DNA from: Flavobacteriaceae bacterium CRH
GTDB taxonomy: Bacteria; Bacteroidota; Bacteroidia; Flavobacteriales; Flavobacteriaceae
NCBI GenBank assembly: GCA_001507425.1
Contig: LMAJ01000016.1
Location: 186,001-250,000, forward strand
Length of the DNA: 64,000 nt
Direction: 5' to 3'
In this document: positions 43,232 through 53,283 of the stretch, one piece after another
Position numbering within the stretch: the first letter of the stretch is position 1
Layout: the number at the start of each line of letters is the position of its first letter
Notes under the pieces: generated by a model
Seen by the model: the letters and a program-made list of their open reading frames with translations, nothing else
What the model was told of the DNA's origin: nothing
Databases searched by the model: none
Position numbers and translations under genes: made by a program

Positions 43232-43948
43232 CTATTCTGCTACTTTGCTTTTAACAACTAATCTGAAACCTTCACCGTGAATGTTTAAAATTTCAACATC
43301 TTCGTCAGATTTTAGATATTTTCTTAATTTAGCTATGTAAACGTCCATACTTCTTGAAGTAAAGTAGTTATCATCTCTCCAGATTTTTGTTAATGCTAAT
43401 TCTCTTGGCATTAAATCATTTTCGTGAAGAATCAACATTTTAAGCAATTCATTCTCTTTTGGAGATAATTTTATTGGCTCTTCGTTTTCGAAAGTTAAAA
43501 ATCTAAGTTTAGAATTTAAGTGGAATTTTCCAATATTAAATTCAAACTGAACTTGTTCTGCTTTTGTGTCTGCAGATTTTCTCTGAATAATTGCTTTAAT
43601 TTTCATCAATAAAACTTCTGAATCAAAAGGCTTATTCAAATAATCATCAGCACCTGCTTTGTATCCCTTTAGCACATCTTCCTTCATAGATTTTGCAGTC
43701 AAGAAAATAATTGGCACTTCGCTATTTTTTTCTCTAATCTCTTTGGCTAAAGTATAACCATCTTTATAAGGCATCATTACGTCAAGAATACATAAATCAT
43801 ATACATCCTTCTTGAATTTCTCGAAACCTTCCATACCGTTTTTAGCTAAAGTAACTTCAAAGTCATTTAACATTAGATAATCTTTAAGAACTGCCCCGAA
43901 ATTAAGGTCATCTTCTACTAAAAGTATTCTTTTGTTATTATTTTCCAT
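43232..43948 (-). CDS. OmpR-family response regulator
   Basis: A 238-residue DNA-binding regulator. Receiver domain residues 1-122: acidic pocket VEDD, phospho-acceptor Asp in CILDVMMPYKDG, and Lys in LNKPFDSEVLLMK. The C-terminal winged helix (about 135-232) reads LSPKENELLKML, ELALTKIWRDDNYFTSRSMDVYIAKLRKYL. It resembles the RprY type of Bacteroidota. Only 3 bp separate it from the sensor kinase gene upstream. Confidence 0.92.
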   Translation of the reverse strand: MENNNKRILLVEDDLNFGAVLKDYLMLNDFEVTLAKNGMEGFEKFKKDVYDLCILDVMMPYKDGYTLAKEIREKNSEVPIIFLTAKSMKEDVLKGYKAGADDYLNKPFDSEVLLMKIKAIIQRKSADTKAEQVQFEFNIGKFHLNSKLRFLTFENEEPIKLSPKENELLKMLILHENDLMPRELALTKIWRDDNYFTSRSMDVYIAKLRKYLKSDEDVEILNIHGEGFRLVVKSKVAE

Positions 43949-43951
43949 ATT

Positions 43952-45538
43952 TTAATTTATTAATGGTATTTTTATTATAAAGGTGCTACCTTTTCCTTTT
44001 TCGCTTTCAACATATACTTGACCATTGTGATCCTCAACTATTCTTTTTACATAAGCAAGCCCCAAACCGTGGCCTTTTACATTATGTAAATCTCCAGTAT
44101 GTTCTCTGTAGAATTTCTCAAAAACTCTTTTTTGAGCAATTTTACTCATACCAAGACCATTATCTTTAACTTTTATCAGAATCATGTCTTTAACATTTTC
44201 TGTAAAAATTTCTATTTCAGGTACATCAGGTGAATATTTTATTGCATTTTCTAAAATATTTACCAAAACATTGGTAAAATGTACTTCATTTATCAACGAT
44301 GTTGTTCTTGCAGCATTATAGTGCTTTACAACTGTTCCTTGTCTGTCTTCTAAAATTAAATTTACATGTTCAATTGCATCATCAATAATATCATGAATTG
44401 CAGTTGGTTCTTTTGTAATATCAAGTTCTCTTTTTTCTAATTTAGAAATACGCAGTACATTTTCAACCTGAGCATGCATTCTTTTGTTCTCATCTCTGAT
44501 CATTTGAAGATAGCGAAAAACTTTCTCTTTATCTTCAATAATCTTAGGATTTTTTATCGCATCAAGTGCTAAGTTTATAGTAGCGATTGGAGTTTTAAAC
44601 TCATGCGTCATATTATTTATAAAATCTGTTTTGATTTCAGAAATGTGTTTTTGACGAATTAACTGATTCAATGCACTTGTATAAGCTATAATTATAATCA
44701 GTGTGAAAATGATTGATAATATGGTAATACTTAACAATTCTGATAATAAGAACTTCTTTTTATGAGGAAACGTAATATACAATTCATATTTACTATTCCC
44801 TTCATTATCAGTATATATTGGCACATGATAACTTGCATCTTTATCATAGTGAAAACCTTCTGATTTTATTTTGCTTGCAAGTCCTCTGTTGTAAATTCCA
44901 AATTCAAATTTGGTTTTAACACCATATTCCTGTAATTCCTTTTTTAGGAGGCTTTGTAATTTTTCCTTAGAAATTCTTTCTTCAAGAGGCAGTGCATCTG
45001 CAGCATCTTTTATAGAAATTTCCATTTGAACTTTATTCAAAACGTCTAAACTTCCTGTTTTCACATCTCTTAAATCCGGTATAATACTTTGTCCAATAGC
45101 ATTATTATCGATATTATTATTGTTGTTATAAACCTCTGTTACTCGTTTTGAGCTGAAACTTTTAAATCTGTCACTACTGAATTTTTTATTAAAAAGCGAT
45201 CCGCTTATATCATAATCTTCAGAAGTCAATGTATTAGAATAGACAATTGTCTTATTTGTTTTTGTGTTTCTCTGAACGTAAAGAACCTCTAGTAGATCTT
45301 CTTTTTTAGGAGCTTTGCCTGTACTGTCTTTAATACGGTTGTATTTGTCGTAAAAGCTATATTCTTCCTGCTGTTCAAGTTTGTCAGCAACATTTCCAAT
45401 TACCTGTGTAACGTGATATTTGAATTGTTCGTCATTATTTTTAAACGAAGAATTGAACCAAAATACCTGGACAAGAATTATCCCGATTAAAGACAAGCTC
45501 ATCAACAAAACAAGTATTCTAAAAAATAATTTATTCAT
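43952..45538 (-). CDS. Membrane sensor histidine kinase
   Basis: A 528-residue HisKA-type kinase, partner of the regulator downstream. One membrane helix at residues 5-27 and another at about 265-290 enclose a roughly 235-residue extracytoplasmic sensor region. The phospho-His is in NNMTHEFKTPIATI, the N-box is VLVNILENAIKYSPD, and the G-boxes are DNGLGMS and GHGLGLAYVKRIVEDHNG. RprX-like by arrangement. A TAATTTTG box lies 5 bp before the ATG and may be its own promoter. The stimulus is unknown. Confidence 0.9.
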   Translation of the reverse strand: MNKLFFRILVLLMSLSLIGIILVQVFWFNSSFKNNDEQFKYHVTQVIGNVADKLEQQEEYSFYDKYNRIKDSTGKAPKKEDLLEVLYVQRNTKTNKTIVYSNTLTSEDYDISGSLFNKKFSSDRFKSFSSKRVTEVYNNNNNIDNNAIGQSIIPDLRDVKTGSLDVLNKVQMEISIKDAADALPLEERISKEKLQSLLKKELQEYGVKTKFEFGIYNRGLASKIKSEGFHYDKDASYHVPIYTDNEGNSKYELYITFPHKKKFLLSELLSITILSIIFTLIIIIAYTSALNQLIRQKHISEIKTDFINNMTHEFKTPIATINLALDAIKNPKIIEDKEKVFRYLQMIRDENKRMHAQVENVLRISKLEKRELDITKEPTAIHDIIDDAIEHVNLILEDRQGTVVKHYNAARTTSLINEVHFTNVLVNILENAIKYSPDVPEIEIFTENVKDMILIKVKDNGLGMSKIAQKRVFEKFYREHTGDLHNVKGHGLGLAYVKRIVEDHNGQVYVESEKGKGSTFIIKIPLIN

Positions 45539-45597
45539 CGAAACAAAATTAATATTTTAACAATATACTAAATAATACATTAACCAAATATTAACAT

Positions 45598-46194
45598 TTA
45601 AGACTGTTTTTGTTTAATATTCAATATTTTAAGAATTTTAACAATTTCTTTTCGGGCATTTTCAAGATTCTCGTTATTTATAACAAAATTGCTTCTGGAA
45701 ATTCTGTTTTCATCATTCCATTGCATTTGCATTCTGCTTAAAACCTGCTCACGTGTGGTATTATCGCGTTTTAAGACTCTTTCAATTCTAACTTCTACCG
45801 GGGCAGTAACCGTTATAATTAAATCACATTCTTTATATCTGCCGCTTTCAAATAAAATAGCAGCTTCATATATTATATATTCGTAATTTTTATATTGCAA
45901 CAACCATTCCTCAAAATCATTTTTTACAGCAGGGTGAACTATTGCATTTAACCGGGCTAATTTTTCTTTATTATTAAAAACTATCTCGGCAAGTTTTGCT
46001 CTGTTTAAAATATCATTTTCAAAAATAACTTCACCAAAAGCTGTTTTTATTTCTTTAATAATACTTTCTGACTGCATTACTTTTTTAGCTCCGTCATCAG
46101 CAATATAAACCGGAACGCCTAATTCATTAAAATAATTGGCAATGGTTGTTTTACCACTTCCAATTCCGCCTGTTAAGCCAATAACTTTTGTCAT
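45598..46194 (-). CDS. coaE: Dephospho-CoA kinase
   Basis: A 198-residue enzyme that phosphorylates dephospho-CoA, the last step of CoA synthesis. P-loop: VIGLTGGIGSGKTTIANYF. Further motifs: YIADDGAKKVMQ, LARLNAIVHPAV and the RVLKRDNTTREQVLSRMQMQW lid. It starts one base after the glycosyltransferase stop. The CoA gene coaBC lies about 6 kb away in another operon. Confidence 0.93.
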   Translation of the reverse strand: MTKVIGLTGGIGSGKTTIANYFNELGVPVYIADDGAKKVMQSESIIKEIKTAFGEVIFENDILNRAKLAEIVFNNKEKLARLNAIVHPAVKNDFEEWLLQYKNYEYIIYEAAILFESGRYKECDLIITVTAPVEVRIERVLKRDNTTREQVLSRMQMQWNDENRISRSNFVINNENLENARKEIVKILKILNIKQKQS

Positions 46195-46195
46195 A

Positions 46196-47194
46196 TTATA
46201 CTTTAAAAAACATACGAGGAAAAGCTTCTTGTGGTTTTTTCTTTAAAATAATAATTTTTATAAATGATTCTAAAAATCCTGTTCCGTAACCATAAAATTG
46301 TTTCCAAACTGCAATTACAGACAAATACCCAATCTTAATACTTCTATTCTGAATACTCGCTGTAAGAAAAATTATAACGAAATATACGAAATATAATTGT
46401 AACAATAAGTCAAAATTGAAAATTAATAACACGAAAGATAATAATAAACCTACTAAAAAAGCTGTTGGGAAGAAAAAAGTGAGCTTGTTATGCTCTGGAT
46501 ACCAACTATTTAATATTGGTCTTGCTTTCCCAAATTTATTTACCTGAACAGCAAATTTTTCCCAGTCGATTCTGCGTTTATGGTACACAAAAGCATCCGG
46601 AAACAGTCTTGTTTCAAACCCAAGATTCCACAAACGAATAGATAAATCGGGATCTTCACCGGGATGTATGTTTCCGAAACCTTTAGATGCTTCAAAAGCT
46701 TTCTTCGAAATTCCCATATTAAAACTACGAGGCTGAAACTTATTGATTTTTTCAGATCCGCCGCGAATTCCACCTGTTGTCAGAAATGATGTCATCGCAA
46801 AATTAATTGCTTTTTGAATATTCGAAAAACTGGCTAACGCTTTATCGGGACCACCAAAACAATCTACATATTTAATATCTAATTCCTTGCGGACTTCTGT
46901 CAAATAATTGGGTGGAATTATACAATCTGAATCAAAAATGATAAAATAATCACCTCTGGCCTTTCGCATTCCAAAATTTCTTGAATCTCCAGGTCCTGAA
47001 TTTTCCTTAAAATAGTAGGCAATATTCAATTTTCCCTGATATGTCATAACAACATCTTTACAAGGAATTGAGGAACCATCTTCTATTAGAACAATTTCAA
47101 AAGCTTCATTATAATCAGATTTTGACAAACTCTCTAAAAGTTCATCAACTTCGTCCGGGCGATTATACACGGGTATAATTAAAGAAAAAATCAT
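46196..47194 (-). CDS. Membrane-anchored family 2 glycosyltransferase
   Basis: A 332-residue GT-A glycosyltransferase. The nucleotide-sugar fold starts FSLIIPVYNRPDEVDELLES. The metal-binding DxD is FIIFDSDCI, and the acceptor region has GEDPDLSIRLWNLGFETRLFP. The C-terminus (about 245-315) has two hydrophobic helices, so it sits at the inner membrane facing the cytoplasm. Likely builds a surface polysaccharide or lipid-linked glycan. Donor and acceptor unknown. Confidence 0.85.
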   Translation of the reverse strand: MIFSLIIPVYNRPDEVDELLESLSKSDYNEAFEIVLIEDGSSIPCKDVVMTYQGKLNIAYYFKENSGPGDSRNFGMRKARGDYFIIFDSDCIIPPNYLTEVRKELDIKYVDCFGGPDKALASFSNIQKAINFAMTSFLTTGGIRGGSEKINKFQPRSFNMGISKKAFEASKGFGNIHPGEDPDLSIRLWNLGFETRLFPDAFVYHKRRIDWEKFAVQVNKFGKARPILNSWYPEHNKLTFFFPTAFLVGLLLSFVLLIFNFDLLLQLYFVYFVIIFLTASIQNRSIKIGYLSVIAVWKQFYGYGTGFLESFIKIIILKKKPQEAFPRMFFKV

Positions 47195-47244
47195 AGTGGG
47201 ATATGCGTATTAAGTAGCAGTTGTTTTAAACTTCAAAATTTTAA

Positions 47245-47252
47245 CAAAGATA
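47245..47252 (-). promoter_or_regulatory. -7 box TATCTTTG for the glycosyltransferase operon
   Basis: Exact TAnnTTTG on the minus strand, 50 bp before the ATG; -33 element not clear. Confidence 0.4.
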
Positions 47253-47264
47253 TGTTATATTCAC

Positions 47265-47297
47265 AAAAAAACCATTCGTAGAAACGAATGGTTTTTT
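47265..47297 (-). terminator. Terminator of the fabV operon
   Basis: A stem ACCATTCGT/ACGAATGGT extended by A/T pairs, 22 bp after the fabV stop. Confidence 0.88.
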
Positions 47298-47318
47298 ACT
47301 TATAAGAATAATTTATAA

Positions 47319-48509
47319 TTATTTTATGCTTTCAATTTCTACAACTTCATTTGCTTCAGCATTATAATCAACTCCTTCAAATCCAAATCCGAATAAATTT
47401 AAGAAATCGCTTTTGTATCCTGCTAAATCTCCAATTGCCGGTAAAGTTTCTGTAGTTGCTTCTAACCAAAGTTTAGCTACTTTTGCCTGAACATCTTCAC
47501 GCATTTCCCAATCATCAATTCTAATTCTTCCTTTTTCATCAACAGGAACATCAGATCCATTGTATAATCTGTCTTTAAACAAACGTTGAATTTGCTCGAT
47601 ACAACCTTCATGAATTCCTTCTTCTTTCATAATTTTATATAAAAGAGAAATATATAATGGAATAACCGGGATTGCTGAACTCGCTTGCGTAACTAACGCT
47701 TTGTTTACAGACACATAAGCCTGACCACCAATAGATTTCAAACTATCTGTAATAGAGAATGCCGTAGCCTCTAAATGATCTTTTGCACGACCAATTGTAC
47801 CTTTACGGTAAACTGCCTCTGTTAATGATGGCCCTATGTAAGAATAAGCAACTGTTGTAGCTCCATCTGCTAATAAGTTTTCAGCTTTTAAAGCATCAAT
47901 CCACATAGTCCAGTCTTCACCGCCCATTACTGCAACGGTATTTTCAATATCTTCTTCGTTTGCCGGAGCAATAGAAACTTCGGTAACATTTCCTGTATGA
48001 AAATCTACTGTTTTATTTGTAAATGTTTGTCCGATTGGTTTTAAAACAGAACGGTGTAAAACTCCTGTAACCGGATGTTGGCGAACTGGCGATGCTAAAC
48101 TGTAAATAATTAAATCTACCTGACCTAAATCAGCTTTAATTAAATCTAAAGTCTGTCTTTTTATTTCGTTTGAAAAAGCATCTCCATTAATACTTTTTGC
48201 ATATAAACCTGCTTTATGAGCTTCTGTTTCAAAAGCTGCTGAATTATACCAACCCGGAGAAGCTGTTTTTCCTTCAACTGGTGGTTTTTCAAAAAACACC
48301 CCAATTGTAGCTGCATCAGATCCGAAAGCACTTGTAATTCTTGAAGCCAATCCGAAACCTGTAGAAGCACCAATAACCAGTACTTTTTTTGCTCCTTGAA
48401 TTGGACCTTTTGATTTTATATATTCTATTTGATTTTTTACGTTTTGTTCGCTTCCTTTTGGGTGAGCTGTCAAACAAATAAATCCTCTCATTCTAGGTTC
48501 TATAATCAT
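47319..48509 (-). CDS. fabV: Trans-2-enoyl-ACP/CoA reductase FabV
   Basis: A 396-residue NADH-dependent reductase of the last fatty acid elongation step, the FabV alternative to FabI. The N-terminal MIIEPRMRGFICLTAHPKG and the nucleotide-binding VLVIGASTGFGLASRI identify the family. The catalytic tyrosine lies in the AYSYIGPSLTEAVYRKGTIGRAK region, within the spaced Tyr...Lys pattern of FabV. Members are usually triclosan-tolerant. Last gene of the long operon. Confidence 0.94.
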   Translation of the reverse strand: MIIEPRMRGFICLTAHPKGSEQNVKNQIEYIKSKGPIQGAKKVLVIGASTGFGLASRITSAFGSDAATIGVFFEKPPVEGKTASPGWYNSAAFETEAHKAGLYAKSINGDAFSNEIKRQTLDLIKADLGQVDLIIYSLASPVRQHPVTGVLHRSVLKPIGQTFTNKTVDFHTGNVTEVSIAPANEEDIENTVAVMGGEDWTMWIDALKAENLLADGATTVAYSYIGPSLTEAVYRKGTIGRAKDHLEATAFSITDSLKSIGGQAYVSVNKALVTQASSAIPVIPLYISLLYKIMKEEGIHEGCIEQIQRLFKDRLYNGSDVPVDEKGRIRIDDWEMREDVQAKVAKLWLEATTETLPAIGDLAGYKSDFLNLFGFGFEGVDYNAEANEVVEIESIK

Positions 48510-48528
48510 CTTGTAATTATTTATCGTA

Positions 48529-49050
48529 TTAATTCAGTTTCAGTTTTAATTTTTCAAAAATAGACATTTTATCCTTAACCCTTTTCATGTTGGCATTCAT
48601 ATTGTCAATAAAGTTTGGGTTTAGCGCATTTTTCTTTGCCAGTTTATAAAAGTTATAAGCCGGAGTATATTCGCTTTCGTACTCTGCCATTCTGCCTAAT
48701 TCGCTGTTAAATGATGAGTAATCAACGTTTTCCAAATTTTTAAACGTAAAATCAATATGCTCTTTTGCCTCTGCATATCTGCCAATATCTATCAACAAAT
48801 AAGTATAGTTTAAATAAGGCGCAGGATATTTAGGCTCAAATTTCATAGCCAGTTTATAATGATAAATTCCTTTATCATAATTGCTTAACTTATTGTAATA
48901 AATCCACCCTAAGTGATTGTGGGCTTTCCCAAAATCAGGATATTGCGATAAAATTTCCTCAAGCATTTCTTTACCATCAGCAATATTTCCTTCAGATATT
49001 AATGAATCTGCTTTTATAAATTGATTTTCGTAGAAGCTTAGACTTTCCAT
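48529..49050 (-). CDS. TPR-repeat protein
   Basis: A 173-residue helical protein of three to four TPR units (AHNHLGWIYYNKLSNYDKGIYHYKLAM, PAPYLNYTYLLIDIGRYAEAKEHI). No signal peptide. Such proteins act as protein-binding scaffolds; partner unknown. It starts 9 bp after recN in the same operon. Confidence 0.75.
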   Translation of the reverse strand: MESLSFYENQFIKADSLISEGNIADGKEMLEEILSQYPDFGKAHNHLGWIYYNKLSNYDKGIYHYKLAMKFEPKYPAPYLNYTYLLIDIGRYAEAKEHIDFTFKNLENVDYSSFNSELGRMAEYESEYTPAYNFYKLAKKNALNPNFIDNMNANMKRVKDKMSIFEKLKLKLN

Positions 49051-49059
49051 ACCTATATC

Positions 49060-50712
49060 TTAATTTAATAATTCTTTTGCGTGATTTAATGCCGAATCAG
49101 AAACATTTGCTCCTGAAAGCATTTGTGCTATTTCTGTAATTCTTTCTTCCTGGGCTAAAAGTTTCAGTTCTGATTGCGTATCATTGTCTACTGTAGATTT
49201 GAAAACTTTAAAATGCGAATCGCCTTTTGCAGCAATTTGCGGTAAATGCGTTATAGCAAATATTTGCATTTTAGCACTCATTTCTTTCATGATTTCGCCC
49301 ATTCTAATAGCAATTTCTCCGGAAACTCCTGTATCAATTTCGTCAAAAATTAAGGTTGGCAGTTTTGAATATTGCGCTAAAATAGCTTTTACAGCTAACA
49401 TTATACGAGACATTTCTCCTCCCGAAGCTACTTTTTTTAATAAACCAAAATCAGTTCCTTTATTGGCTGAAAACAAGAATTGTAATTCTTCTTTTCCGTT
49501 TTGAAAATACGTTTCAGATGGTAAAAGTTCCATATTGAAACGAACATTTGGCATTCCTAAAGTTTCTAAAATCGAAATTAACTGATTTGATAAAACAGGA
49601 ATTGCTTTTTCTCTGTTTTGATGAATTGTGGCCGAAAATGCGTCTAATTCTATTGTTTTTTCTTCAATTGATTTTACAAGTGCAGCAATTTCTTCTTCAA
49701 TATTACCTAATTCGATAACAGCATTTTCTAAATTAGCCTGAATTTGAATTAATTCATCTACAGAAGTTACCTGATGTTTCTTTTGCAAATTGTAAATCAA
49801 TTGCAATTTCTGATTGGTTAATTCCAGTTTTTCAGGATCATTTAATAATTTTTCAGAAGCGTTTTGTAATTCTCTCGAAACATCATCAAATTCAATCGCA
49901 ACGCTTGTAATCCTTTCGAATAAAGTTTGATATTCCGGTGAAAACAATGCTATTTTTTGTAATGAAGTTTTGATTTCATTCAAATTATGAAAAACGCCAA
50001 ATTGCTCTTCGTTTGCAATAACCAAAGATTTATCAATCGATTCTTTAATTATTTCAACGTTATTCAGTTTTTCAAAATCGGCTTCTAATTCTTCCTGTTC
50101 TCCAGATTTTAATTTTGCTGAAACCAATTCATTTAATAAAAATGTATTGTATTCCTGCTCTTTCCCTGAATCGCTTTGCTTTTTCAACAAAGCGTTTAGT
50201 TTTGTTTTATCTGATTTATATGATTTTAATAATTTTTGATAGCTTGCAATTGTATCAAAATTATTCGCAATGGCGTCAATTATTTTAAACTGAACATTTT
50301 CATCTGATAATTCCTGTGTTTGTTGTTGAGAATGTATATCAATTAAAAACAAGCTCAAATCTTGCAATTCCTGAAGGTTTACAGGACTATCATTAACAAA
50401 AGCACGTGATTTTCCCGATGGCAAAATTTCGCGTCTTATTATGGTTTCATCTTCATAATCAAGATCATTTGCTTCAAAAAATTCTTTTAGATTATATTTA
50501 GAAATTTCAAAATGCGCTTCGATTACACATTTTTCTTCTTTATTTTTTAATGAAGTTAAATCAGCTCTTTTCCCTAAGACCAATCCTAAAGCGCCTAATA
50601 TAATAGATTTACCAGCACCTGTTTCACCCGTAATTATAGAAAAACCTCTTGAAAAATCTATTGATAATTTTTCTATCAGAGCATAGTTTTTAATCGACAG
50701 TGAAGTAATCAT
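49060..50712 (-). CDS. recN: DNA repair protein RecN
   Basis: A 550-residue SMC-like ATPase acting in double-strand break repair. Walker A is FSIITGETGAGKSIILGALGLVLG. Long coiled coils (about 150-370) separate it from the C-terminal LFSANKGTDFGLLKKVASGGEMSRIMLA (signature) and LIFDEIDTGVSG (Walker B). Complete at family length. Confidence 0.95.
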   Translation of the reverse strand: MITSLSIKNYALIEKLSIDFSRGFSIITGETGAGKSIILGALGLVLGKRADLTSLKNKEEKCVIEAHFEISKYNLKEFFEANDLDYEDETIIRREILPSGKSRAFVNDSPVNLQELQDLSLFLIDIHSQQQTQELSDENVQFKIIDAIANNFDTIASYQKLLKSYKSDKTKLNALLKKQSDSGKEQEYNTFLLNELVSAKLKSGEQEELEADFEKLNNVEIIKESIDKSLVIANEEQFGVFHNLNEIKTSLQKIALFSPEYQTLFERITSVAIEFDDVSRELQNASEKLLNDPEKLELTNQKLQLIYNLQKKHQVTSVDELIQIQANLENAVIELGNIEEEIAALVKSIEEKTIELDAFSATIHQNREKAIPVLSNQLISILETLGMPNVRFNMELLPSETYFQNGKEELQFLFSANKGTDFGLLKKVASGGEMSRIMLAVKAILAQYSKLPTLIFDEIDTGVSGEIAIRMGEIMKEMSAKMQIFAITHLPQIAAKGDSHFKVFKSTVDNDTQSELKLLAQEERITEIAQMLSGANVSDSALNHAKELLN

Positions 50713-50767
50713 AGAATAAATATGTAAATATAAAATTAATGAAGAAACTAAAAATTGAAAAAATCAA

Positions 50768-51655
50768 TTAAAATCTAATTTGAGACCATTTGGTAGAATT
50801 CAATGGTGAAACTCTGTTTAAAACATCGGTTAGATCTGTAACCGGAATACTTGGCCCGCCTGAAAAAACAGAAACGATTTCATCTGATTTTGCATCAAAA
50901 AATACGCGGGTTAAAAAAGCATTAGGTTTAACTGAATATAGTTTGGCCAAAAGTAACACCGCAGATTTAATTTTTTCTTTTGATACTTTTAGATCATTGC
51001 TCATTCCATCTAAACCGGTATGATATAAAAACATGGTTTGACGTAAATCGCTATAAGTAGGTGAAACCATATCATTTATTAAAAAATAACGGTTTTGAAC
51101 TCCGTCAGACTGAGTCCATCCTCTGGAGCCTCCTTGTTGAGCAACATTGGCAATATTTTGAGCTGTTTCAAAATAAGGGCTTCCCGCGCCCATTTGAAAT
51201 GTATCTGCATCAATTCCTAAAATCAAATAACTGTAAAAAGAAACTACAGATACTAAATTTGACTCAAAAGTAGTGGGATTAAACAATAAAGGCTGGTATT
51301 CTGTATAACTAAAATTGAAGTCTTTATCATTAAAATTAAAAACCGGAGATGAATATGTCGAATTATATATTAATCTTGAAGACTGAACCTGAATTGTTCC
51401 GGTAAACTGATCTGAACTATTAGAAGACAATGTGATATACATCGAACAATTGATACGTTCGTTTTGTTTTAAAACTGATCCTGTCCAGTCTGTTTTATTT
51501 ACAAATTCGGACAATGAAGTCTGAAGTGTTTTAAATACCTGCTGATTAGGATTTGGAAGTCTATCCGTATTTATAGTTACGATACAATTTAGCTGTTGTG
51601 CTTGTGTAAAGCCAAAAATTAAAAATACTAAAAGAGTAACTATTTTATTATTCAT
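50768..51655 (-). CDS. DUF4835 family exported protein (PorD-like)
   Basis: A 295-residue periplasmic or outer-membrane-associated protein with a signal peptide (residues 1-19, ending FTQAQ). The mature part begins LNCIVTINTDRLPNPNQQVF, the typical DUF4835 opening. Proteins of this family are linked with T9SS under the name PorD in some annotations; I am not certain of that role. In the operon between coaBC and recN. Confidence 0.75.
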   Translation of the reverse strand: MNNKIVTLLVFLIFGFTQAQQLNCIVTINTDRLPNPNQQVFKTLQTSLSEFVNKTDWTGSVLKQNERINCSMYITLSSNSSDQFTGTIQVQSSRLIYNSTYSSPVFNFNDKDFNFSYTEYQPLLFNPTTFESNLVSVVSFYSYLILGIDADTFQMGAGSPYFETAQNIANVAQQGGSRGWTQSDGVQNRYFLINDMVSPTYSDLRQTMFLYHTGLDGMSNDLKVSKEKIKSAVLLLAKLYSVKPNAFLTRVFFDAKSDEIVSVFSGGPSIPVTDLTDVLNRVSPLNSTKWSQIRF

Positions 51656-51730
51656 AACAGATTCTATTTGCTGTATCGAAATACGATTTAGCTGTTTTTT
51701 ATTTCACTTTTGATTTAAAACTATTGCTGT

Positions 51731-52939
51731 TTATGAAAAATGAGAAATCACTTTGTTTAAAATATCAACAGCAACAGATTCTTTTGCTTTTAATTCCATT
51801 GGTTCAATTTTAAAATCTTTATCAATAAATGTAACTTTATTGGTTTCTTTTTTAAAACCGGCACCTTCATCCTGCAAGGAATTAAGAACTATCAAATCTA
51901 AGTTTTTTTTCTGAATTTTCAACTTAGCATTTTCAATTTCATTTTCAGTTTCTAAAGCAAATCCTATTAAAAATTGATTTCCTTTAATTGTTCCTAATGA
52001 AGCTAAAATGTCTTTTGTCTTTTCAAGCTCGATCGAAAAGTCATCTGCAGCTTTCTTAATCTTTTGTAAAGCTACAACTTTTGGTTTGTAATCTGCTACT
52101 GCTGCGGCTGCAATTGCAACATCAACATCATTAAAATACAAATGACAGGCATCGTACATATCTTGTGCAGAAATTACATCTATAACTTTAATTAAAGCGT
52201 TTTTTGCTTTATAATGCGTTGGACCTGAAACCAAAATAACACTTGCTCCTAAATTTGCTGCAGCATTTGCAATATCAAACCCCATTTTTCCGGAAGAATG
52301 GTTTCCTATAAAACGTACAGGATCTATTGCTTCGTATGTAGGACCAGCGGTTATTAGTATTTTTTTTCCTTTTAATGGTAGTTTACTTTCTAAATCGGCT
52401 TCAAGAAAAGCAATGATATTTTCCGGTTCTGCCATTCGGCCTTCCCCAGATAAACCACTGGCTAATTCGCCGCTTTCAGCAGGAATCATTACATTGCCAA
52501 ACTGTTTTAAAGCATTAAAACTTGATATTGTAGAAGGGTGTTTATACATATCCAAATCCATTGCCGGAGCAAAGTAAACAGGACATTTAGCCGATAAATA
52601 AGTAGCTATTAAAAGATTATCACAATTTCCTGTTGTCATCTTAGACAATGTATTAGCCGTTGCAGGAGCAATTAACATTATATCAGCCCAAAGTGCCAAT
52701 TCAACATGATTGTTCCAAACCGCATCTTCATCGTCCTGATTAAAGAAACTGGAATGTACAGGATTTTTTGATAACGTAGATAACGTTAATGGAGTTACAA
52801 AATCCTTAGAAGCAGGTGTCATTATCACTTGGACATGTGCACCTGCTTTTATAAAAAGTCGTACTAATGAGGCTGTTTTATAGGCTGCAATTCCACCAGA
52901 AACTCCCAGTAAAATTTTCTTCCCGTTTAAAACTGACAT
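51731..52939 (-). CDS. coaBC: Bifunctional phosphopantothenoylcysteine decarboxylase/phosphopantothenate-cysteine ligase
   Basis: A 402-residue bifunctional CoA-synthesis enzyme. The N-terminal flavin decarboxylase half starts KKILLGVSGGIAAYKTASLVRL, with the PAMDLDMYKHPS motif. The C-terminal ligase half starts KKILITAGPTYEAIDPVRFIGNHSSGKMG and includes AAAVADYKPK. Full length. Follows rpoZ by 18 bp. Confidence 0.95.
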   Translation of the reverse strand: MSVLNGKKILLGVSGGIAAYKTASLVRLFIKAGAHVQVIMTPASKDFVTPLTLSTLSKNPVHSSFFNQDDEDAVWNNHVELALWADIMLIAPATANTLSKMTTGNCDNLLIATYLSAKCPVYFAPAMDLDMYKHPSTISSFNALKQFGNVMIPAESGELASGLSGEGRMAEPENIIAFLEADLESKLPLKGKKILITAGPTYEAIDPVRFIGNHSSGKMGFDIANAAANLGASVILVSGPTHYKAKNALIKVIDVISAQDMYDACHLYFNDVDVAIAAAAVADYKPKVVALQKIKKAADDFSIELEKTKDILASLGTIKGNQFLIGFALETENEIENAKLKIQKKNLDLIVLNSLQDEGAGFKKETNKVTFIDKDFKIEPMELKAKESVAVDILNKVISHFS

Positions 52940-52957
52940 TTATACTATAATTATTTA

Positions 52958-53275
52958 TTATTTGTTTGAACCTCTGTGGTATGTTTTACCATCTAACCAT
53001 TCCTGAACGGCTAAAGCGTGTGGTTTAGGTAATTTTTCGTAAAATTTAGAAACTTCAATTTGTTCTTTATTTTCAAAAACTTCTTCCAGACTGTCATTAT
53101 AAGTAGCAAACTCTTCTAATTTCTCAGTTAATTCTTTTTTAATTTCAGAATTAATTTGATTTGCTCTTTTAGCCATAATGGTAATTGCCTCATACACATT
53201 TCCTGTTGGTTCTTCAATAACTGTTTTATTATAAGTTATTGTATTAACAGGAGCATTCGTCTTTTTTAAATCCAT
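52958..53275 (-). CDS. rpoZ: DNA-directed RNA polymerase omega subunit, Bacteroidota type
   Basis: A 105-residue protein matching the RpoZ/Rpb6-like omega of Bacteroidota: NVYEAITIMAKRANQINSEIKKELTEKLEEFA. The helical core that clasps the beta-prime subunit is present; the C-terminal half is specific to this phylum. The place between bamD and coaBC is typical for Flavobacteriaceae. Confidence 0.88.
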   Translation of the reverse strand: MDLKKTNAPVNTITYNKTVIEEPTGNVYEAITIMAKRANQINSEIKKELTEKLEEFATYNDSLEEVFENKEQIEVSKFYEKLPKPHALAVQEWLDGKTYHRGSNK

Positions 53276-53283
53276 GACTTTAT